Source: Rhodococcus sp. HM1
GTDB taxonomy: Bacteria; Actinomycetota; Actinomycetes; Mycobacteriales; Mycobacteriaceae
Reading direction: 5' to 3'
Assembly (NCBI RefSeq): GCF_023218075.1
Contig: NZ_JALPTB010000007.1
Coordinates: 1-64,000 of the forward strand
Length of the DNA: 64,000 nucleotides
Below are positions 43,750 through 53,679 of this stretch, piece by piece (positions within the stretch are counted from its first letter, which is position 1; every line of letters begins with the position of its first letter). The position numbers and the translations under genes are program-made. The notes under the pieces were generated by a model. It did no database searches, was not told the origin of the DNA, and worked only from the letters and a program-made list of their open reading frames with translations.

Positions 43750-46023
43750 GTGGGAGAGGAGCACGACTCGGGCCTGCCCGACTCTCGCGCTCCCTGGGAA
43801 CGTCCGATCGCGCACACCGGCCGCGTGGAGCGGCAGGACCCCGACCAGCCGCATCGACGGCACAGCGCTCCCGAGGCGACGTCCCGCCGAACCGAAGGCC
43901 GCAACCGCAGGGCCGCGCAGCCCGGCGATTCCGAGCAGCTCACCGTCGCCGACCTGATGAACAAGGTGGGCCGCGACAGCGCTCCCGTGGAACGCCGCGA
44001 GCAGGCCGCTCCCCCACCCGATCGGACACCTGCGCCGACACCGCCGGCGCCGATGCCACCCGTGGCCCGACGCGAACCGCCCGCGCCGGTACCGCCCCCG
44101 GTTCCGTCGGCACCGCCCATGCGGTCGATGCCCGTGTCCCGGCCGGTTCCGCCTGCCCGGCCCGCACCGTCGCCGCCGGAGTCGGCCGCCGAACAGACCC
44201 GGATCGCAGAACCACCCCGGGTTCCCGAACCAGCCCGGGGTGCCGCCCAGCCCCGGGCCGAGAGACCACCGGTCGTCGAACCACCGCGGGTCACCGCGAC
44301 GACGCTGCCACCCCCGCGCCGGCCGCGCAGCGAACCGGTGGCTCCGGACGACGAACCGACCGTGCAGATCGAGGCGGTGGATCCGGGCGAGTCCGTCGAG
44401 CCCCCGGAACAGCCGGAGGAACGCACGGGCGCGGACACGCGGAAGCCGCCGGGCAGGACCGACGGGCTCAGCCGGCTCGCGCTCAGCAAACGCAGACGCA
44501 GGTCCCGGCTCGCAGCTCTGGGCCGGACAGGAGTTGCCCTCGCGTCGGTGCTGACCTTGGTCGGCACCGGCGGCATCTGGGGGTACATGCGGTCCACCGA
44601 GGCAGGCTTCTCCCAGATCGCCGCGCTGGACACCGAGTCCACCGACATCGTCGACCCGGTCGGGCAGACCGGCGACGAGACCTACCTGATCGTCGGTACC
44701 GACACCCGGGCCGGGGCGAGCGGCTCGATCGGCGCCGGCACGGTGGAGGACGCGGAGGGTGCACGTGCCGACACCGTCATCCTCGTCAACATCCCTGCGG
44801 ATCGCAGCCGGGTCGTCGCGGTGTCGTTCCCCCGCGACCTCGATGTGGAACGTCCCGTGTGCCGCGGCTGGGACAGCGTCACCGGCGACTACTCGTCCGA
44901 CATCTATCCGGAGGCCGAGGGCGACAAACTCAACGCGACCTACGCGCTGGGCGGACCGAAGTGCCTGGTGAAGGTGATCCAGAAGATGTCCGGTCTGAAG
45001 ATCGGACATTTCGTGGGGATCGACTTCGCCGGGTTCGAATCCATGGTCGACGGCATCGGCGGCGTCGAGGTGTGCACCACCGCGCCGCTGATCGACGGCG
45101 AACTCGGTGAGATCCTCCCGAACGCGGGCCGGCAGACGCTCGACGGCCGGAAGGCATTGGACTACGTCCGCGCCCGCAAGGTCGAAGCCGAGGGCAACGG
45201 CGACTACGGCCGGATCGCCCGGCAGCAGAAGTTCCTGTCGTCCCTCCTGCGGTCGGCGCTGTCCAACAAGGTGCTGCTCGATCCCGGCAAGCTCAACGGC
45301 TTCATCAACGCGTTCACCCAGGCCACCTTCGTCGAGAACGTCAACACCGAGTCGCTGGTCAAACTCGGCCGTTCCCTGCAGAACGTCGACGCCGGTGCGG
45401 TCACCTTCCTGACCGTGCCGACGGACGGCACCAACGACTGGGGCAACGAGATCCCGCGCCTGGACGACATCAAGGCGATCTTCCAGGCCATCATCGACGA
45501 CGAGCCGCTGCCCGGCGAGAAGCGGAACGAACCCGAACCGAGCGAGGCCGCGGCCGAGGCCACTACGGCGGCACCGTCGGCGCCGGCACCGGTGCTGCCG
45601 GCCCAGGAATTCGTCGACACGTCGTACATCACGCTGCAGGTGTCCAACGCGTCCGGTGAAGCCGGTCTCGCCGCGCGGACTGCGGAGACGCTGGGCGCGT
45701 ACGGCTACTCCATCTACGCCGTCGGCAACTACTCCGGCACCAGCGCGCAGACGATCGTGCGGTTCACCCCCGGTCAGGAAGCCGAAGCCGCCACGGTCGC
45801 GTCGATGATCCCCGGTGCCGTGCTCCAGAAGCTGTCGTCCTCCGCCGATCGTCTCGGCGTCGTCGAGGTCGTGCTCGGGTCGGGCTTCGACGGCACGATC
45901 GCGGAACCTCAGCTTCCCGGCACGCTCCTGAAGCCCATGCCCGTCGAGGACGCACCCGCGGACGCGATCGAGCTTCCCGTCGATCTCGCGGTGACGAACG
46001 CCGGCGACGACTCCTGCAGCTGA
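43750..46023 (+). CDS. LytR-CpsA-Psr family protein with LytR_C domain
   Basis: 757 residues from the GTG at 43750, preceded by GAGGCGAGGGA; ATG 43660 is an alternative. A long Pro/Arg-rich cytoplasmic region (about residues 80-220) precedes one transmembrane helix near residue 260. Next is the LCP domain (YLIVGTDTRAGAS, VAVSFPRDLDVE, NATYALGGPKCLV, LDYVRARKV) and a LytR_C domain near residue 625 (YITLQVSNASGEAGLA). LCP enzymes attach glycopolymers such as arabinogalactan to peptidoglycan. Equivalent to Rv0822c by order. Confidence 0.9.
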   Translation: MGEEHDSGLPDSRAPWERPIAHTGRVERQDPDQPHRRHSAPEATSRRTEGRNRRAAQPGDSEQLTVADLMNKVGRDSAPVERREQAAPPPDRTPAPTPPAPMPPVARREPPAPVPPPVPSAPPMRSMPVSRPVPPARPAPSPPESAAEQTRIAEPPRVPEPARGAAQPRAERPPVVEPPRVTATTLPPPRRPRSEPVAPDDEPTVQIEAVDPGESVEPPEQPEERTGADTRKPPGRTDGLSRLALSKRRRRSRLAALGRTGVALASVLTLVGTGGIWGYMRSTEAGFSQIAALDTESTDIVDPVGQTGDETYLIVGTDTRAGASGSIGAGTVEDAEGARADTVILVNIPADRSRVVAVSFPRDLDVERPVCRGWDSVTGDYSSDIYPEAEGDKLNATYALGGPKCLVKVIQKMSGLKIGHFVGIDFAGFESMVDGIGGVEVCTTAPLIDGELGEILPNAGRQTLDGRKALDYVRARKVEAEGNGDYGRIARQQKFLSSLLRSALSNKVLLDPGKLNGFINAFTQATFVENVNTESLVKLGRSLQNVDAGAVTFLTVPTDGTNDWGNEIPRLDDIKAIFQAIIDDEPLPGEKRNEPEPSEAAAEATTAAPSAPAPVLPAQEFVDTSYITLQVSNASGEAGLAARTAETLGAYGYSIYAVGNYSGTSAQTIVRFTPGQEAEAATVASMIPGAVLQKLSSSADRLGVVEVVLGSGFDGTIAEPQLPGTLLKPMPVEDAPADAIELPVDLAVTNAGDDSCS

Positions 46024-46057
46024 CCTGCTCTCATCGGGTGTCGGATTCGGATCGGTC

Positions 46058-46079
46058 GTTCATCGAGCATTCACCCAGC
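46058..46079 (+). promoter_or_regulatory. PHO-box-like direct repeat ahead of phoU
   Basis: GTTCATCGAGC (46058-46068) and ATTCACCCAGC (46069-46079) are two 11-bp units matching the actinobacterial PhoP pattern GTTCAYCnnnn. They end 41 bases before the phoU ATG. Confidence 0.6.
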
Positions 46080-46120
46080 GCTCGTGACGTGGCCTTCTTA
46101 CCGCCGTAGGCTTCGAGATT

Positions 46121-46828
46121 ATGCGCGTCGCCTACAACGAACAGATGACAGAACTCGCCGATCTCCTCGGCGAGATGGCCGGCCTGGCCGGCCTCGCCAT
46201 GGAACGCTCCACCGAGGCCCTCCTCCATGCCGATCTGCCACTGGCCGAGATCGTCATCGGTGAGCACGACAAGATCACCGAACTGAGTGCGATCTGTGAA
46301 GAGAAGGCGTTCGCGCTCCTTGCCCTGCAGGGGCCGGTGGCCGGCGACCTGCGAGGGGTTGTCAGCGCCATCCAGATCGTCGCCGACATCGACCGGATGG
46401 GGGCGCTGGCCCTGCACGTGGCGAAGGCCACGCGTCGACGCCACCCCAACCACGTGCTGCCGGAGGAAGTGAACGGCTACTTCGCCGAGATGGGACGCAT
46501 CGCCGTTGCCCTGGGAGCCGCCACCAAGGAAATCCTCGAGACCCGCGACCCCGAGCGGGCGGCGCGGCTGCACGAGGAGGACGAGGCGATGGACGACCTG
46601 CACCGGCACCTGTTCACGGTCCTGATGGACCGGGAGTGGAAGCACGGAGTCGCCGCCGCCGTCGACGTGACGCTGCTCGGCCGGTTCTACGAGCGCTTCG
46701 CCGACCACGCCGTCGAGGTCGGGCGCCGGGTCGTCTTCATCGTCACCGGCAAGCTGCCGACCGACGAGGACTTCCGCGCCTTCCGTGACAAGGTCGACCA
46801 CCTGACGGTGTGCCCGGAGCAGCAGTAG
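46121..46828 (+). CDS. phoU: Phosphate transport regulator PhoU (PhoY2-like)
   Basis: 235 residues, two repeats of a three-helix bundle. The metal-binding ExxxD-type motifs are seen in [21 protein letters not shown] and [19 protein letters not shown]. PhoU/PhoY proteins couple the Pst transporter to the phosphate two-component system and restrain the response under sufficiency. It converges with pstB; a perfect hairpin sits between them. A PHO-box-like repeat lies 41-63 bases upstream. Confidence 0.93.
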   Translation: MRVAYNEQMTELADLLGEMAGLAGLAMERSTEALLHADLPLAEIVIGEHDKITELSAICEEKAFALLALQGPVAGDLRGVVSAIQIVADIDRMGALALHVAKATRRRHPNHVLPEEVNGYFAEMGRIAVALGAATKEILETRDPERAARLHEEDEAMDDLHRHLFTVLMDREWKHGVAAAVDVTLLGRFYERFADHAVEVGRRVVFIVTGKLPTDEDFRAFRDKVDHLTVCPEQQ

Positions 46829-46838
46829 CACGCGCGAA

Positions 46839-46876
46839 GGGGCCCGGCCGGAACAGTTCCGGCCGGGCCCCTTTTT
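46839..46876. terminator. Bidirectional terminator between phoU and pstB
   Basis: GGGGCCCGGCCGGAA (46839-46853) pairs perfectly with TTCCGGCCGGGCCCC (46857-46871), followed by TTTTT. On the other strand AAGG precedes it. It serves the convergent phoU and pstSCAB. Confidence 0.85.
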
Positions 46877-46924
46877 CGTCGGCGCCTTCGGATACTGTGC
46901 GATCCAGGGCGTGTCTCCCAATCC

Positions 46925-47701
46925 TCAGCCGAAGCGACCGGAGATGTAGTCCTCGGTGGCCTTCTGCGTCGGGTTCGAGAAGATCTTCTCGGTGTCGTCG
47001 ATCTCGACGAGCCTGCCCGGCTTGCCGGTGGCCTCGAGGTTGAAGAACGCCGTCTGGTCGCTCACCCGCGCGGCCTGCTGCATGTTGTGGGTGACGATGA
47101 CGATCGTGAAGTCCCGCTTGAGTTCGGTGATCAGGTCCTCGATGGCGAGGGTCGAGATAGGGTCGAGCGCCGAGCACGGCTCGTCCATGAGCAGCACGTC
47201 CGGCGAGACCGCGATCGCCCGGGCGATGCACAGACGCTGCTGCTGACCACCGGACAGACCGCCGCCCGGCTTGTCGAGCCGGTCCTTGACCTCGTTCCAC
47301 AGGTTCGCGCCACGCAGCGATCGTTCGGCGATCTCGTCGAGCTTCTTCTTGTCCCGCAGACCCTGCAGCTTCAGGCCGGCGACGACGTTGTCGCGGATCG
47401 ACATCGTGGGGAACGGATTCGGGCGCTGGAACACCATGCCGATGGTCTTGCGCACACCGACCGGATCGACCGACGAGTCGTAGATGTCCTCGCCGTCGAG
47501 CAGCACCGACCCCTCGACGCGCGCGCCCGGAGTCACCTCGTGCATGCGGTTGAGCGACCGCAGCACCGTCGACTTGCCGCAGCCCGACGGGCCGATGAAC
47601 GCGGTGACGTTGCGCGGGGGTACCGACAGCGTCACGTCGGACACGGCATGGAACTTGCCGTAGTAGATGTTGACGTCCTTGAGATCCAGACGCTTGGCCA
47701 T
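46925..47701 (-). CDS. pstB: Phosphate ABC transporter ATP-binding protein
   Basis: 258 residues. Walker [10 protein letters not shown] (near residues 33-41), ABC signature LSGGQQQRL, Walker [13 protein letters not shown] and the H-loop [13 protein letters not shown] are all present. It powers high-affinity phosphate import through PstC and PstA at the inner membrane. It is the last gene of pstSCAB and converges with phoU. It corresponds to mycobacterial PhoT. Confidence 0.97.
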   Translation of the reverse strand: MAKRLDLKDVNIYYGKFHAVSDVTLSVPPRNVTAFIGPSGCGKSTVLRSLNRMHEVTPGARVEGSVLLDGEDIYDSSVDPVGVRKTIGMVFQRPNPFPTMSIRDNVVAGLKLQGLRDKKKLDEIAERSLRGANLWNEVKDRLDKPGGGLSGGQQQRLCIARAIAVSPDVLLMDEPCSALDPISTLAIEDLITELKRDFTIVIVTHNMQQAARVSDQTAFFNLEATGKPGRLVEIDDTEKIFSNPTQKATEDYISGRFG

Positions 47702-47755
47702 TACCGGCTCCCTACTGGTGTATCGATCTGGGCGAGTTGAGGCATGGGTGTCGGC

Positions 47756-48667
47756 CTACTTGGCGGTGCCGACCTGCGAGAAGCGGCCGATGAGCTTGGC
47801 GGCGACGTTCAGCACCGCGATGACCAGGATGAGGGTCAGGGCGGCGCCCCAGATGCGCATGGAACCGGCTTCGGTGGGGTTGTTCATCTCGGCGACCATG
47901 ACGCCCGGTAGCGAGCCCATCTCGCCGCCGAACAGGTTGAAGTTGATGAAGGGTGCGTAGCCGACCAGGATCAGCAGCGGCGCGGTCTCGCCCATGACGC
48001 GGGCAAGCGCGAGCATGATGCCGGTGATGATGCCGGGAAGGGCCGTCGGCAGCACGATGCGGGCGATGGTCTTCCATTTCGGGACGCCGAGGGCGTACGA
48101 CGCTTCACGCAGGTCCTGCGGCACGATGCGGAGCATCTCCTCGGTGCTGCGGACCACGACCGGCACCATGAGCAGCACCAGCGCCAGCGACACCGCCAGC
48201 GCCGACTTCGGGAACCCGAAGGTGGCGATCCACAGGGCGTAGATGAACAGCGCCGCGACGATCGAGGGAACACCGCTGAGGATGTCCACCATGAACGTGG
48301 TGATCCGGGCGAGCTTCGAGTTGCCCGCGTACTCGACGAGGTAGATCGCGACGAACACACCGAGCGGGATGGAGATGAGACCGCAGACCAGTCCCTGCAT
48401 GAGTGTGCCGACGAGCGCGTGGTAGATGCCGCCGCCGGTCGACGAGGCGGTCAGGCCGCTGAACGAGTGGGTGAACCACGTTGCGGAGAGCAGCGCGGGC
48501 AGGCCCTTCGCGATCACGGTGATGAGCACCCACGCGAGCGGCACCAGTGCGATCAGCACCGAGAGCGTGACGAGGACGGTCGCGGTGTAGTCGGTCAGAC
48601 GCCGGCGTGCTCCCACACCCCGGAAGGCCTTCCCCTTGACGGGGGTGTCGAGAACGGTGGTCGACAT
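47756..48667 (-). CDS. pstA: Phosphate ABC transporter permease
   Basis: 303 residues, about six membrane helices. A binding-protein-dependent permease loop, SYALGVPKWKTIARIVLPTAL, contacts PstB. The N-terminal SATWFTHSFSG is typical. It forms the membrane channel with PstC. ATG 48667; the pstC stop lies 3 bases upstream. Confidence 0.95.
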   Translation of the reverse strand: MSTTVLDTPVKGKAFRGVGARRRLTDYTATVLVTLSVLIALVPLAWVLITVIAKGLPALLSATWFTHSFSGLTASSTGGGIYHALVGTLMQGLVCGLISIPLGVFVAIYLVEYAGNSKLARITTFMVDILSGVPSIVAALFIYALWIATFGFPKSALAVSLALVLLMVPVVVRSTEEMLRIVPQDLREASYALGVPKWKTIARIVLPTALPGIITGIMLALARVMGETAPLLILVGYAPFINFNLFGGEMGSLPGVMVAEMNNPTEAGSMRIWGAALTLILVIAVLNVAAKLIGRFSQVGTAK

Positions 48668-48670
48668 GGG

Positions 48671-49723
48671 TCAGTCCCTCTTTCCGGCGACGATCATGCG
48701 GGCCGCGGCGTTGACCACGAAGGTGAGCACGAACAGGACCAGGCCCGCGGCGATGTAGGCACCGGCCTGGATGTCGTTGTTGAACTCGGCGTATCCGAGG
48801 GCGATCTTCGAGGCGATGGTGGCGCCGCCGTCGAACAGCGACCACGAGAACGCCTGCGACGTGGTGCGCAGGATCATGTACAGGGCCATGGTCTCGCCCA
48901 GTGCGCGGCCGAGGCCCAGCATCGAGCCGCTGATGTAACCGGACTTGCCGAACGGGATGACCGTGGTCTTCACAACCTCCCAGCGAGTGGCACCGAGCGC
49001 GAGCGCGGCCTCGATGTGCGCGACGGGTGTCTGCACAAACACCTCGCGGCTGACCGCGGCGATGGTCGGCAGGATCATCACGGCGAGAACGATTCCCGCG
49101 GTGAAGATGGTGCCACCACCGACGATCGACCCGGAGCCGTCCGCGAAGAGCGGGAACCAGCCGAGGCTGTCGTTGAGCCACTGCGCGAACGGGCGGATCG
49201 CGGGCGCGAGCACCAGCAGGCCCCACAGGCCGTACACGATCGACGGCACCGCCGCGAGCAGATCGATGACGTACGCAAGAGGCCTCTTGATCCGCTCGGG
49301 GCAGTACGAGGTGAGGAAGATGGCGATGCCCAGCGCCACGGGCATCGCGAGGATCAACGCGAACACCGACACCAGAACCGTGACCTGGAACAGGTCGAGC
49401 ACGCCGAAGGCCATCTTTTCGATGTCCTGCGTGACCCACTCACGACTGGTCAGGAAGTTGACGGTGTTGCGTTGCAGCGCCGGCACCGCTCGCCACACCA
49501 GGAACACCGCGATGGCGCCGATGATCAGCGAGATGAGGACGGCCGACCCGGAGGCCAGCGAACCGAAAATCCTGTCGCCCGGCCTTTTCACCGGCTTCCG
49601 GCGGCCGGTGTTGGACTCTGTAATCGTGGCCTCCGGGGTGCTGCCGTGCGGACCGCCCGCCCCCGCACCCCCGGAGTCGAGGGTCGCGGTGCGAGGTGCC
49701 GAAGTGGTGGGCGCGTCACTCAT
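48671..49723 (-). CDS. pstC: Phosphate ABC transporter permease
   Basis: 350 residues from ATG 49723 (a TTG lies at 49735). After a cytoplasmic Gly/Ser-rich leader, six helices follow. The EAA-like loop AALALGATRWEVVKTTVIPFG and the extracytoplasmic LTSREWVTQDIEKM region are as in PstC. It works with PstA. It lies between pstS and pstA. Confidence 0.95.
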   Translation of the reverse strand: MSDAPTTSAPRTATLDSGGAGAGGPHGSTPEATITESNTGRRKPVKRPGDRIFGSLASGSAVLISLIIGAIAVFLVWRAVPALQRNTVNFLTSREWVTQDIEKMAFGVLDLFQVTVLVSVFALILAMPVALGIAIFLTSYCPERIKRPLAYVIDLLAAVPSIVYGLWGLLVLAPAIRPFAQWLNDSLGWFPLFADGSGSIVGGGTIFTAGIVLAVMILPTIAAVSREVFVQTPVAHIEAALALGATRWEVVKTTVIPFGKSGYISGSMLGLGRALGETMALYMILRTTSQAFSWSLFDGGATIASKIALGYAEFNNDIQAGAYIAAGLVLFVLTFVVNAAARMIVAGKRD

Positions 49724-49784
49724 CTGCGCTCGCAATCTTTCTAGGCATGAATATAGTTCCGAGCGGTCGTCGCACTGCAGCGGA

Positions 49785-50903
49785 TCAGGCGATGGCGTCG
49801 ATGGACTCGGTCAGCTTGGCCTTGAACGAATCCGGCAGCGGGACGTAACCCTGCTCCGCCAGACCCGCCTGTCCCTCGTTGGCGGCGCTCGTGAGGAACG
49901 ACTTGACCGCGGCCGACGTGTCGGCGTCGTAGCCGGCGGAGCACACGATCTCGTAGGTGGCGAGGACCAGCGGGTACGCACCGGCTTCGGTGCTGCCGTA
50001 GATCGAGGACAGGTCGAGGGTGAGGTCGCCGCCACCGGTGCTCGCGAACGCGGCGCCCTCGATGGCCTTGCCGGCGGTCGCCTCGCTGAGCTCGACGGGA
50101 CCGGAACCGTTGTCGATCTGCGCGATGCTGAGATTGTTCTGCTCGGCGAAGGAGCTCTCGACGTACGTGACGGCACCCGGCGTGCTGCCGACGGCCTGCG
50201 CGACGCCGGCAGAGCCCTTCGCGCCCTCGCCGACACCGCCGGTGAAGTCGGAGCCGGCGCCGGTGGTCCAGACACCGGCCGAAGCGGCTTCGAGGTATTT
50301 CTGGAAGTTGTCGGTGGTGCCCGACGAATCCGAGCGGACGATCGGTGCGATGGTCGAATCCGGCAGGGCCGCACCGCTGTTCAGTGCTGCGATGGCCGGA
50401 TCGTTCCACTTGGTGATGCCACCGTTGAAGATCTTCGCGATGGTGGGTCCGTCGAGCACCAGGTTGTCGACGCCCTCGAGGTTGTAGGCGATCGCGACCG
50501 GGCCGAACACGAGCGGCAGGTTCCAGGCCGGGTTGCCGGCGCACCGCTCGGCGGCCTGCGCAGCCTGGTCACCCTTGATCGCGGAGTCCGAGCCGGCGAA
50601 GTCGATCTGCTTCGCGATGAACTGGGTGCGGCCGTCACCGGATCCGGACGGGTTGTAGGCGACGTTGACGTTCACACCCTTCTCCGAGCACACCGCGATG
50701 TAGGTGGAAACGAACGCGTCCATGGCGTTCTTCTGGGCGGAGGACCCGGCGGCCGACAGCGTCGGCTTGCCCTCGCACGTCGCGGCCGAGGCGGACGCGT
50801 CGACGTCGACGTCGGCAGCGTTGTTGTCGGTACCGCACGCGGCGAGTGTGACGGCTCCTGCGGCCAGCGCGCCGAGCAGGGCGCCACTGCGCTTGAAGTT
50901 CAC
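49785..50903 (-). CDS. pstS: Phosphate-binding lipoprotein
   Basis: 372 residues from GTG 50903, preceded by GGAGGAGA. A short signal ends in the lipobox LAAC, so it is a lipoprotein. The mature part has the phosphate-binding signature SAAGSSAQKNAM and FAGSDSAIKG, then IVRSDSSGTTDNFQKYL. It captures phosphate outside the membrane for PstCAB. First gene of the pst operon, with a PHO-box-like repeat about 116-133 bases upstream. Confidence 0.95.
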   Translation of the reverse strand: MNFKRSGALLGALAAGAVTLAACGTDNNAADVDVDASASAATCEGKPTLSAAGSSAQKNAMDAFVSTYIAVCSEKGVNVNVAYNPSGSGDGRTQFIAKQIDFAGSDSAIKGDQAAQAAERCAGNPAWNLPLVFGPVAIAYNLEGVDNLVLDGPTIAKIFNGGITKWNDPAIAALNSGAALPDSTIAPIVRSDSSGTTDNFQKYLEAASAGVWTTGAGSDFTGGVGEGAKGSAGVAQAVGSTPGAVTYVESSFAEQNNLSIAQIDNGSGPVELSEATAGKAIEGAAFASTGGGDLTLDLSSIYGSTEAGAYPLVLATYEIVCSAGYDADTSAAVKSFLTSAANEGQAGLAEQGYVPLPDSFKAKLTESIDAIA

Positions 50904-51018
50904 CTTGTCTCCTCCGGAATTCACGACCGAGCAGGCACCGGTCGATTCCGGTGCCGGGCCGAAGTGGCTCGACCCGTAGCGAAGCTAGAGGCGGACAGTG
51001 GCCGGTCAGGGGACCGTC

Positions 51019-51036
51019 GGTGAACGGAAGGTTAAC
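51019..51036 (-). promoter_or_regulatory. PHO-box-like direct repeat ahead of pstS
   Basis: On the minus strand GTTAACC and GTTCACC start 11 bases apart (complements at 51030-51036 and 51019-51025), the spacing of the actinobacterial PhoP box. About 116 bases before the pstS start. Confidence 0.65.
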
Positions 51037-51110
51037 CGGCACCGAATACATGATGGGTGTATTGGATCCGTCACATTCCGTTCACCGATGCGGTGACGTC
51101 GGTCATGTGT

Positions 51111-52022
51111 TTACGGGGTGGGGTCGGCGTCCCGCGCGTAGGCGACGTCGACGTGGAACCGGTCGAACCCGAGCCGGCCGTAGGTGTTCAGTGCCGCCGT
51201 GTTGTCGCCCTCGACGTACAGCAGGACCGTTCCCAGGCCGCGGTCGCGCAGATACAGCAGGCCCGCCAGCGTCAGCAACCGGCCGAGGCCGCGACCCTGC
51301 GCCTGCGGGTCGATGCCCACCACGTACACCTCGCCGAGTGCCGGTTCGGTGTCGGTGGCGGCGTGCACCTTCGTCCAGTGGAAGCCGAGCAGTCGCTCGG
51401 GGTCTGCGCGGTCGAACGCCAGGAACAACCCGGCCGGGTCGAACCAGGGTTCGGCGCGGCGTTCGGCGACATCGGTCTCGGTCCAGCGGCCCTGTTCCGG
51501 GTGCCACGCGAATGCGGCCGCGTTGACCCGCAGCAGTTCGGCGTCGTCCTCGGGCCCGCGGTAGGTGCGCACGAGCAGGTCGTCCGGGACCTCGACGCCG
51601 GGCAGTTCCGGGGTGGTGAGGGAGCGGCGCATCTGCAGCAGTTCGCGCACTCCGGAAAGCCCGAGCCGCGCCGCGACCGCGCGCGCCGCGGGCAGGTCGC
51701 CGTGAGCCCAGACCCGGGTGCCGTCGCCCCCGGCCGACAGGGCGGCCTCGACGAGTTGTGTGCCGAGCCCGCGACCGCGGTGGGCGGGATCGACGACGAC
51801 CTCGGCCATCGCGCTGTGTTCTCCGTGGCCGGGCACGAGGACCGCCCAGCCCGCGACCTCACCGTCGGCACGCACGACGAGGTGACGGGTGTCGTCGTCG
51901 CGGCCGAGCGAGTGCACGCCCTGTTCCGAGACGGGAGCGGTGCCGTCGGCGGCGGTCGCGCGGTCGAGGACCGCGCGCACTGCGGCGGCGACGTCGGGTG
52001 ACGGACGAGTGTCGAATTCCAT
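51111..52022 (-). CDS. mshD: Mycothiol synthase
   Basis: 303 residues with two GNAT acetyltransferase domains. The first has VVDPAHRGRGLGTQLVE, the second GIDPQAQGRGLGRLLTLAG, the acetyl-CoA loops. It acetylates the cysteine of Cys-GlcN-Ins in the last step of mycothiol synthesis, the low-molecular thiol of Actinobacteria. ATG 52022 lies 10 bases after the GlnR stop, so the two likely share a transcript as in Rv0818-Rv0819. Confidence 0.95.
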   Translation of the reverse strand: MEFDTRPSPDVAAAVRAVLDRATAADGTAPVSEQGVHSLGRDDDTRHLVVRADGEVAGWAVLVPGHGEHSAMAEVVVDPAHRGRGLGTQLVEAALSAGGDGTRVWAHGDLPAARAVAARLGLSGVRELLQMRRSLTTPELPGVEVPDDLLVRTYRGPEDDAELLRVNAAAFAWHPEQGRWTETDVAERRAEPWFDPAGLFLAFDRADPERLLGFHWTKVHAATDTEPALGEVYVVGIDPQAQGRGLGRLLTLAGLLYLRDRGLGTVLLYVEGDNTAALNTYGRLGFDRFHVDVAYARDADPTP

Positions 52023-52032
52023 CCCGCCGAGG

Positions 52033-52767
52033 TTAGTCGGCCAACTCGGTCTCGGGGTCCTCGAACTCGACGGTGGGGACGCCGCCCTTGCCGGACTTGG
52101 TCGTGGGCCGCACCGCCTTGTAACCGACGTTGCGGACGGTGCCGATCAGCGACTCGTACTCCGGCCCCAGCTTGGCGCGCAGGCGCCGGACGTGGACGTC
52201 GACGGTGCGGGTGCCGCCGAAGAAGTCGTATCCCCACACCTCCTGCAACAACTGGGCACGAGTGAACACCCTGCCGGCGTGCTGTGCGAGGTACTTGAGG
52301 AGTTCGAACTCCTTGTACGTCAGGTCGAGCGGCCGACCGCGCAACCGGGCGGTGTAGGTGCCTTCGTCGATGGTCAGCTCGCCGAGCGTGATCTTGCCGG
52401 TGTTCTCGGGCGCGACCGCGCCACCGGAACGCCCGAGCAGCAGCCGCAGCCGCGCATCGAGTTCGGCCGGCCCGGTGCTGGTGAGCAGGATGTCGTCGAG
52501 ACCCCATTCCGGGTTGACCGCCACCAGACCGCCTTCGGTGAGCACGGCGACGACGGGAACCGCCGAGCCGGTACTGCCGAGCAGCCGGCACAGTCCGCGG
52601 GCCGCGGCCAGGTCGGTGCGGGCATCGACGATCGCGATGTCCGCAGAACCCGCCTCCAGCAGAGACGACACTTCGGTCGGCGCGGGCCGGACGGAATGCG
52701 CCAGCAGCGCCAGCGACGGCAACACCGCGTCCGGGTTGGGGTCGGAGGTCAGCAGGAGCAGTTCCAC
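52033..52767 (-). CDS. glnR: OmpR-type response regulator GlnR
   Basis: 244 residues. An N-terminal receiver-like domain has Asp48 in IAIVDARTD, but lacks most of the acidic pocket, as in orphan GlnR. The C-terminal winged helix (near 135-225) is nearly the mycobacterial sequence, for instance [19 protein letters not shown] and [12 protein letters not shown]. GlnR controls nitrogen assimilation genes. I chose GTG 52767 because GGAGG lies just upstream and the N-terminus aligns to Rv0818; ATG 52806 would add 13 residues. Confidence 0.92.
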   Translation of the reverse strand: MELLLLTSDPNPDAVLPSLALLAHSVRPAPTEVSSLLEAGSADIAIVDARTDLAAARGLCRLLGSTGSAVPVVAVLTEGGLVAVNPEWGLDDILLTSTGPAELDARLRLLLGRSGGAVAPENTGKITLGELTIDEGTYTARLRGRPLDLTYKEFELLKYLAQHAGRVFTRAQLLQEVWGYDFFGGTRTVDVHVRRLRAKLGPEYESLIGTVRNVGYKAVRPTTKSGKGGVPTVEFEDPETELAD

Positions 52768-52899
52768 CGGGCCTCCATTCTTGGTGTCACGAGAGCGCTC
52801 ATTCACGTATGAACGACGCGCTACAGATTAGCCCCCCTTTTGTTACCGCCGTGTAAGCAGCCGAATGGCGCGCGTCGTTGCGTCGGTAACAATGGTCTG

Positions 52900-53679
52900 G
52901 TGCGGAAACTGATCCTCGGCCTCGTCGTCCTCCTGGGACTCGCCCTTCTCGTCGATTTCGGCGCGGCGGCGTGGTCCGAGTACCGGGTCTCGCGTGCCTT
53001 GCGCGAGGGCGGCGCCCTGACCGCCGATCCCGCGGTGACCATCCACGGCTTCCCGTTCCTGCAGCAGGCCCGCAACGGCCACTACGAGAACGTCGAGATC
53101 CGCGCCCAGGGCGTCCACAGCGACATGCTCGGCGACATCACCATCGAGGCGAACCTGATCGGTGCGCATGCGCAGGCCGCAGACCTGCTCGACGGGTCGA
53201 TCCGGTCGGTGCCGGTGGACCTGCTCTACGGGCGGGTCCGCATCGACGCGACCGAACTGGGACGCCTCTACAACATCCCTGACCTGCAGATTTCCGCTCC
53301 GCCGGCCAGTAAATCGGACGGCACCGGAGGTTCCGGCGGGTCCGGCCCGACGACCGCCGGCGGCGTCGTGCTCACCGGCACCGTCCCGGTCGGTCCGGTC
53401 ACCGCGCAGGTGAGCGTCCAGGCCGATCTGCTGCTCGACGACGACAGCGTCCGCATCGTCGCCTCGGATCTGTACTTCGGACCGGAGGGCAACGCCGACT
53501 TCACGGTGCCCGATCCGCTGAAGCCCGTCGTGCTCGGTCTGTTCACCACCACGATCGAACCGCAGGATCTGCCGTTCGGTGTGTATCCGACGTCGGTGGA
53601 GGCGCGCGGCTCGCAGATCGTCATCGAGGGTGAAGCCCGCGATACCGTCATCGACCTCGAGGAAGTGCAGCGACTGTGA
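52900..53679 (+). CDS. LmeA-like DUF2993 protein
   Basis: 259 residues. An N-terminal membrane anchor or signal (LILGLVVLLGLALLVDFG) is followed by the beta-rich DUF2993 domain (TIHGFPFLQQARNGHYENVE; YGRVRIDATELGRLYNIP). It corresponds to Rv0817c/LmeA, which supports mannan chain elongation of lipomannan in mycobacteria. It is divergent from glnR. GTG 52900 is used; its stop overlaps the thioredoxin gene (GTGA). Confidence 0.87.
   Translation: MRKLILGLVVLLGLALLVDFGAAAWSEYRVSRALREGGALTADPAVTIHGFPFLQQARNGHYENVEIRAQGVHSDMLGDITIEANLIGAHAQAADLLDGSIRSVPVDLLYGRVRIDATELGRLYNIPDLQISAPPASKSDGTGGSGGSGPTTAGGVVLTGTVPVGPVTAQVSVQADLLLDDDSVRIVASDLYFGPEGNADFTVPDPLKPVVLGLFTTTIEPQDLPFGVYPTSVEARGSQIVIEGEARDTVIDLEEVQRL

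Noticed and set aside
42070-45009. 979-residue minus-strand ORF opposite the desaturase, dus and LCP genes
   Set aside because: It covers three convincing plus-strand genes and has no motif of its own; the length reflects GC bias.
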